From Planctomycetota bacterium (GTDB taxonomy: Bacteria > Planctomycetota > Phycisphaerae > FEN-1346 > JAACEH01): a stretch of DNA of 16,150 nt. Where the stretch lies: contig JAFGPY010000041.1 of assembly GCA_016935955.1 (NCBI GenBank), positions 1 to 16,150 of the forward strand, written 5' to 3'. The first letter of the stretch is position 1. Each line of letters starts with the position of its first letter. The position numbers and the translations under genes were made by a program. Below are positions 13,716-16,150 of this stretch, piece by piece. The notes under the pieces were generated by a model. It was not told where the DNA came from, ran no database searches, and was given only the letters and a program-made list of their open reading frames with translations.

Positions 13716-15284
13716 ATGACCCAAGATTATGGCAAGGTCTTTCTCGTCGGCGCCGGGCCGGGCGACCCGGGACTGCTCACCCTCCGCGGCGCCGAGCTTC
13801 TCCGCCGGGCCGACGTCGTGGTCTACGATCGCCTCGTTCCGGCCGAACTGCTCTCGATGGTTCCCGCGACCGCTCGCCGCGTCTACGTCGGCAAGACGCC
13901 CGGCCAGAGCGGCATCAGCCAGGACGAGATCAACGCCATCCTCGTCCGCGAGGCCCGCAGCGCCGCGACCGTCGTTCGCCTCAAGGGCGGCGATCCCCTG
14001 GTCTTCGGCCGCGGCGGCGAGGAAGCCCTGGCTCTCCGCTGGGCCGGCATCCCGTTCGAGATTGTCCCGGGCGTCACGGCCGGAGTCGCCGGACCGGCCT
14101 ACGCCGGCATCCCTGTTACCCATCGCGGCCTCACCAGCAGCGTTGTCTTCGTCACCGGCAACGAGGACCCCGCCAAGCCCGACAGCGATCTCGACTATGC
14201 CGCCCTGGCGCGGATCGGCACCGTCGTCTTCTACATGGGCGTCGGCCACCTGCGCGAGAACCTGGCCCAACTGGTGACTGCGGGCCGTTCGCCGCAGACT
14301 CCGGCCGCCATCGTCCAGTGGGCCACCACCGCCCGCCAGCGCACCGTCACCGGCACGTTGGCCACACTGGCCGACCGGGCCGAGGCTGCGGGCATGGCCG
14401 CACCGTGCATCGTCATTGTCGGTGAGGTGGCCGCCCTGCGCGACGAGTTGGCCTGGTGCGAGCGTCTGCCCCTGTTTGGCCGCACGATCCTCGTCACGCG
14501 GTCGCGACGGCAGGCCAGCGAACTCGTGGTCGCCCTGCGTGACCTGGGCGCGCGGGTCATCGAACTGCCGACCATCGAAATCCGCCCCGTCGACTCGCCC
14601 GAGCTGACCGACGTTGCGGGTCGCCTGGCCGAATTCGACTGGATCGTCTTCACCAGTCCGAACGGAGTGATCGAGTTTGCGGCCCACCTGTCCCGCCATG
14701 GCAAGGACGTTCGTGCCCTGGCTCCGCTCAGGATTGCAGCCATTGGTCCGGGCACCGCGCGGCACCTGGCCGACGTCGGCCTGCGAGCCGATCTGGTCTC
14801 CGAGAAGGCCATCGCCGAGTCGCTGGCCGACGCCCTGCTGGCCGCCGGCGTGGGGCAGGGGACAAGCGTCCTGCTGACCCGCGCCGAAGAAGCCCGCGAC
14901 GTCCTGCCCGATCGTCTCCGTGCCGCCGGAGCTGTGGTCACCGATGTGGCGGTCTACCGGACCGTCGTGCCCGAGCACGTCGACGCCGAGTCATTGGCCG
15001 CGCTGGCCGCCGGGGACGTGGACCTCGTGACGCTGACCTCCAGCAGCACGGCCCGTCACCTGGCCGAGGTCGTGCGGGCCCACGGCGGCGACGCGATGCT
15101 TGACCGTGTCTGCTCGGCGTCGCGGTTCTTCGCCATCGGACCGATTACGGCCCGTACGGCCGACGAGTTCGGGTTCCAGGTGATCGTCGAGAGTCCCGTG
15201 CACACGATCGACGGGCTGGTCGAGGCCATCCGGCGGTGGGCGGCCGAGAATCCCGGTTTTCCGGCGAACTCCGGCGACCGCTGA
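13716..15284 (+). CDS. cobA-hemD: Uroporphyrinogen-III C-methyltransferase / uroporphyrinogen-III synthase fusion
   Basis: This 522-residue protein joins two steps of tetrapyrrole synthesis. Residues about 6-250 are the SAM-dependent methyltransferase (SUMT) that makes precorrin-2 for siroheme and cobalamin. It shows VFLVGAGPGDPGLLTLRGAE, with GAGPGDPG at 12-19, RLKGGDPLVFGRGGEE at 88-103, EIVPGVTAGVAGPAYAGIPV and the MGVGHL loop. Residues from about 253 form the HemD synthase that closes uroporphyrinogen III (LFGRTILVTRSRRQASELVV, then FDWIVFTSPNGVIEF). Such fusions are known in several phyla. The frame is open upstream to 13407, but ATG 13716 is chosen because AGGA lies six bases ahead and the SUMT domain starts immediately. 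The gene diverges from the secreted-protein gene. No other heme gene is in the window. Confidence 0.96.
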   Translation: MTQDYGKVFLVGAGPGDPGLLTLRGAELLRRADVVVYDRLVPAELLSMVPATARRVYVGKTPGQSGISQDEINAILVREARSAATVVRLKGGDPLVFGRGGEEALALRWAGIPFEIVPGVTAGVAGPAYAGIPVTHRGLTSSVVFVTGNEDPAKPDSDLDYAALARIGTVVFYMGVGHLRENLAQLVTAGRSPQTPAAIVQWATTARQRTVTGTLATLADRAEAAGMAAPCIVIVGEVAALRDELAWCERLPLFGRTILVTRSRRQASELVVALRDLGARVIELPTIEIRPVDSPELTDVAGRLAEFDWIVFTSPNGVIEFAAHLSRHGKDVRALAPLRIAAIGPGTARHLADVGLRADLVSEKAIAESLADALLAAGVGQGTSVLLTRAEEARDVLPDRLRAAGAVVTDVAVYRTVVPEHVDAESLAALAAGDVDLVTLTSSSTARHLAEVVRAHGGDAMLDRVCSASRFFAIGPITARTADEFGFQVIVESPVHTIDGLVEAIRRWAAENPGFPANSGDR

Positions 15285-15344
15285 GCGTACTTATCCTGTG
15301 ACCGAGCCGCAAGCGGCGCCGAGCGGCACGAGAAAGGACTCTTG

Positions 15345-15629
15345 ATGGGAAAGGCCCTGGCCTGGATCTGCCTGGTCATTGGCGTGTTGATCATCCTGTT
15401 CAGTCTGCTCCAGGCGGTCTTGCTGTTCACGGAGGGGACCCATTCCGGGGGCGCCCTCGTTTTCTTCGTCGGGTTCCGCGCCTTTGCCCTGGCCCTCGGC
15501 GTGTCGCTGGTTGTCTTCGCTCGCCGCAGGCTCCAATGGATTCGCGAAGAGGCGGCCTACTACAAAGCCGTCGGCGAGCGGCCGGCGCCGGACTTCAGCG
15601 AGTTCGAGGACGACGACCTTCCCGAATGA
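15345..15629 (+). CDS. Small two-helix membrane protein of unknown function
   Basis: I do not recognise a family. The 94-residue product has two hydrophobic segments, about 4-28 (ALAWICLVIGVLIILFSLLQ and on) and about 36-60 (GALVFFVGFRAFALALGVSL). A basic RRR at about 61-63 follows, then a soluble acidic tail ending FEDDDLPE. The positive-inside rule places the C-terminus in the cytoplasm. ATG 15345 is chosen over the adjacent TTG at 15342, with AGAAAGGA at 15331-15338 upstream. It lies 60 bases after cobA-hemD and may be co-transcribed, though a link to tetrapyrrole synthesis is not evident. Confidence 0.75.
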   Translation: MGKALAWICLVIGVLIILFSLLQAVLLFTEGTHSGGALVFFVGFRAFALALGVSLVVFARRRLQWIREEAAYYKAVGERPAPDFSEFEDDDLPE

Positions 15630-15670
15630 GCCGCCGGCGTCCCCGTGCACCTGACCAACTGTCCGGCGGC
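15630..15670 (+). terminator. Possible stem-loop terminator after the small membrane protein
   Basis: GCCGCCGG (15630-15637) and CCGGCGGC (15663-15670) are perfect 8-bp arms around a 25-base loop, starting immediately after the TGA stop. Only a short TTT follows at 15681, so intrinsic termination would be weak. CCGGCGTCC also repeats directly at 15634 and 15672. Confidence 0.3.
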
Positions 15671-15687
15671 CCCGGCGTCCTTTGGAC

Positions 15688-15716
15688 TTGAAAGCGCGGG
15701 GCAGATCGCCTAGAAT
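15688..15716 (+). promoter_or_regulatory. Promoter of tRNA-Cys
   Basis: TTGAAA (15688-15693) and TAGAAT (15711-15716) are 17 bases apart, each a 5/6 match to sigma-70 boxes. Transcription should start about 15723, roughly 48 bases before the mature tRNA. Confidence 0.75.
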
Positions 15717-15770
15717 CTTCCCCTACAATCTGACTCGGGCTTGCCTTGGCGGGCCCAACGCCCCGAAAGA

Positions 15771-15846
15771 GGCGCCGTAGCCAAATGGCTAAGGCAACGG
15801 ATTGCAAATCCGTCATTTGTGGGTTCGAGTCCCACCGGCGCCTCCA
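15771..15846 (+). tRNA. tRNA-Cys (anticodon GCA)
   Basis: A full cloverleaf is visible. The acceptor stem is GGCGCCG (15771-15777) with CGGCGCC (15836-15842). The D stem is GCC/GGC. The anticodon stem ACGGA/TCCGT encloses TTGCAAA, with anticodon GCA at 15804-15806. The T stem GTGGG/CCCAC encloses TTCGAGT. The discriminator is T at 15843, as expected for cysteine tRNAs, and CCA is encoded at 15844-15846. A run of five T follows directly, which could help end transcription. Confidence 0.97.
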
Positions 15847-15945
15847 TTTTTATGCGCACCGGCTGCCTGCCGGCGGCCTCCCCCACTGATCCTTGTGCCG
15901 CGATTCTTCCTTGCCCGGAGCCTGCCTCCGCCCCGTTTTGGTGCG

Positions 15946-15974
15946 TTGACCCGGTACGGAACTCCGCATACACT
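15946..15974 (+). promoter_or_regulatory. Promoter of the last gene in the window
   Basis: TTGACC (15946-15951) and TACACT (15969-15974) are 17 bases apart, identical in hexamers and spacing to the promoter at 13599-13627. The next start codon is 65 bases downstream. Confidence 0.7.
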
Positions 15975-16039
15975 TCCTACAAGAGGAGAGGAGTCGAAGG
16001 CAGCCTACGTAACATCAACATCGAGTAAGGAGAAGTCCC

Positions 16040-16150
16040 ATGACCCAGTGCAGAGCCGGACATGAAGAGCACCTGTGCCAGTTGATCGCGACCAACGAGC
16101 CGCTGGATTCCATCAAGGACCTGGTCAAGGACGCCAAGTTCATCTGCGGC
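16040..16150 (+). CDS. Small cysteine-containing protein, 5' end only (partial)
   Basis: The ATG at 16040 has AAGGAGA at 16027-16033, six bases upstream, an excellent ribosome site, and a clear promoter further up. The 37 visible residues begin MTQCRAGHEEHLCQLIATNE and end KDLVKDAKFICG, with Cys at 4, 13 and 36. The CG at the window edge hints at a CxxC-type metal-binding motif continuing beyond it. Family not identified. The gene is cut by the window end, so length and function are unknown. Confidence 0.75.
   Translation, partial: MTQCRAGHEEHLCQLIATNEPLDSIKDLVKDAKFICG

Noticed and set aside
1..16150. CRISPR arrays, insertion sequences, integrase or phage genes
   Set aside because: No regularly spaced repeats, transposase or integrase motifs, or terminal repeats were found. 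Although a tRNA is present, its 3' end is not duplicated downstream within the window, so there is no sign of an integrated element.

Overview
The window is GC-rich, densely coding bacterial DNA. It is dominated by a late-chromosome-type flagellar operon. The best guess for the source is a planctomycete, possibly Phycisphaerae-like: a motile bacterium whose secreted protein carries a planctomycete-style dockerin tail on a TIGR03790-like body, next to a CobA-HemD fusion. This placement is inference from gene content, not from a marker gene.

Region 1 (about 1-9440, plus strand) is one compact block: [end of an upstream gene] - fliO - fliP - fliQ - fliR - flhB - flhA - flhF - flhG - small two-helix membrane protein - fliA. 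Several junctions are 4-base ATGA overlaps or short gaps, so co-transcription is likely. FliO/P/Q/R, FlhB and FlhA form the flagellar type III export gate in the basal body. FlhF and FlhG set flagellar position and number. FliA is the sigma-28 factor that switches on late flagellar genes.

Region 2 (about 9440-11500, plus strand) holds a small highly charged protein of unknown function with a sigma-28-like promoter in front of it, then two PilZ-domain proteins. The PilZ genes look like diverged tandem copies, each with both c-di-GMP-binding motifs. Their long spacers contain an 8-bp-arm palindrome overlapping a possible promoter, several hairpins, and a strong intrinsic terminator at the end. 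This suggests that second-messenger control of motility sits beside the export and sigma genes.

Region 3 (about 11590-13715) is a minus-strand secreted protein of the TIGR03790 type ending in two dockerin-like calcium loops. It is divergent from the next gene across a 300-bp spacer with two back-to-back promoters of good quality.

Region 4 (13716-16150, plus strand) contains a uroporphyrinogen-III methyltransferase/synthase fusion (tetrapyrrole synthesis), a 94-residue two-helix membrane protein, a tRNA-Cys(GCA) with its own promoter and encoded CCA, and the start of a small cysteine-containing protein with a clear promoter and ribosome binding site. No mobile element, CRISPR array or rRNA was seen. 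Most of the window is conventional. The items worth a second look are the small unknown genes tied to the flagellar operon, the palindromic control sites, and the dockerin-bearing secreted protein.
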